From: Candidatus Hecatellales archaeon
GTDB lineage: Archaea; Thermoproteota; Bathyarchaeia; Hecatellales; Hecatellaceae
Reading direction: 5' to 3'
DNA length: 7,538 nt
Assembly (NCBI GenBank): GCA_003662515.1
Contig: QMYF01000016.1
Coordinates: forward strand, 1-7,538
In this document: piece after piece, positions 6,921 through 7,538 of the stretch
How positions within the stretch are numbered: position 1 is the first letter of the stretch
How the letters are laid out: each line of letters starts with the position of its first letter
The notes under the pieces: generated by a model
The model's database searches: none
What the model was told of the DNA's origin: nothing
Seen by the model: the letters and a program-made list of their open reading frames with translations, nothing else
Program-made: the position numbers and the translations under genes

Positions 6921-6938
6921 AAGGGATGACCTGTAAAA

Positions 6939-7538
6939 TTGGACTACATGAAAATCGTGGAGGTTTACAAGCGTATAGATGCGACGACTAAAAGGCTGGA
7001 GATAACCGACTACCTGGTAAACCTGTTTAAGCAGACTCCCAAGGACCTTATAGACAAGGTGGTATACCTCACGCAGGGGAAGCTTTACCCCGACTATGTT
7101 GGGGTTGAGCTTGGAATCGCGGAGAAACTAGCCATAAAGTCGATTGCCATGGCTGCCGGGGTTTCAGAATCCAACGTGGAGAAGGCTGTTAAGGAGCTGG
7201 GCGATATAGGCGAGGCGGCAGCCCGCTTCATGGGTAAAAAGTCTCAGGTAACCCTCTTCCAAGAAGCCCTAACGGTTCCCAAGGTTTACGAAACCCTAGA
7301 CAAGATTGCCAAGGCTTCCGGGGAGGGAGCTCAAGACCTCAAAATTAAGCTTCTTTCAGGCCTGCTTTCAGACGCCTCCCCCGACGAAGCCAAATACCTG
7401 GTGCGAACGGTTACAGGCAAGCTGAGGCTCGGCGTAGCCGACATGACCATTCTGGACGCCTTAGCCATAGCCTTCTGCGGCTCCAAGGATGCCAGACCGG
7501 TCCTAGAGCGAGCCTACAACCTTTCCTCAGACCTTGGA
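6939..7538 (+). CDS. lig: ATP-dependent DNA ligase (archaeal type), N-terminal 200 residues (runs off right edge)
   Basis: This is the N-terminal DNA-binding domain of the replicative/repair ligase of archaea, which seals nicks using ATP. The opening LDYMKIVEVYKRIDATTKRLEITDYLVNLF matches the family pattern of a tyrosine helix followed by TTKRLE in content and position; later ELGIAEKLAIKSIAMAAGV (about 58-76), a GKKSQVTLFQEALTVPKVYETL region (about 102-123), and the LVRTVTGKLRLGVADMTILDALAIAF block (about 159-184) are characteristic. The adenylation site (KxDG lysine), which lies near residue 250 in this family, is beyond the window. An in-frame TGA at 6927-6929 limits the start to the TTG at 6939 or the ATG at 6948. 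TTG is preferred because the family N-terminus aligns to it. The ribosome site (GGGATGA, about 6923-6929) is imperfect. The nitroreductase lies 76 bases upstream on the same strand. Confidence 0.95.
   Translation, partial: MDYMKIVEVYKRIDATTKRLEITDYLVNLFKQTPKDLIDKVVYLTQGKLYPDYVGVELGIAEKLAIKSIAMAAGVSESNVEKAVKELGDIGEAAARFMGKKSQVTLFQEALTVPKVYETLDKIAKASGEGAQDLKIKLLSGLLSDASPDEAKYLVRTVTGKLRLGVADMTILDALAIAFCGSKDARPVLERAYNLSSDLG

Noticed and set aside
1..7538. CRISPR arrays, tRNA/rRNA genes, insertion sequences
   Set aside because: I saw no regularly spaced repeats, no cloverleaf or rRNA-like segments, and no transposase or terminal inverted repeats; nearly all the window is accounted for by six genes.

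Overview
This window is archaeal chromosomal DNA. The evidence is a DNA ligase of the archaeal ATP-dependent type at the right edge, a tungsten aldehyde:ferredoxin oxidoreductase (AOR) family enzyme, a KaiC/RadA-like ATPase next to a small winged-helix protein, TATA-like boxes about 25 bases before inferred transcript starts, and AGGTG/GGAG-type ribosome binding sites. The AOR family is oxygen-sensitive, so an anaerobe is likely. The lineage cannot be fixed from the sequence alone; an uncultured anaerobic group of the Bathyarchaeia/TACK kind is only a guess.

The window is densely coded, and no stretch of 300 bases lacks a gene. From left to right on the minus strand lie: the N-terminal part of a KaiC-like ATPase (1-342, cut by the window edge); a 210-residue winged-helix protein with a probable DUF4443 C-terminus (339-971), which overlaps the ATPase start by GTGA; pyruvate, phosphate dikinase (1027-3696); and a large AOR protein with a complete 3-hexulose-6-phosphate synthase (HPS) domain at its C-terminus (3778-6264). 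A 76-base divergent promoter region follows. On the plus strand lie a small FMN nitroreductase (6341-6862) and the first 200 residues of the DNA ligase (6939 to the edge).

The centre of interest is the AOR-HPS fusion. HPS joins formaldehyde to ribulose 5-phosphate, or releases it in reverse. AOR-family enzymes interconvert aldehydes and acids using ferredoxin, and one branch, FOR, uses formaldehyde. Both halves look full length and keep nearly all recognisable catalytic residues, with a join of only about five residues. The simplest reading is a two-active-site enzyme that passes formaldehyde between the sugar-phosphate pool and the formate/ferredoxin pool. Just downstream, pyruvate, phosphate dikinase links pyruvate with PEP and so fits central carbon metabolism. 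The regulator/ATPase pair seems to be a separate unit with its own promoter.

A second feature is start-codon use: the best-supported start of every gene here is TTG (five) or GTG (one), and none is ATG. ATG-biased gene calling would misplace several N-termini.
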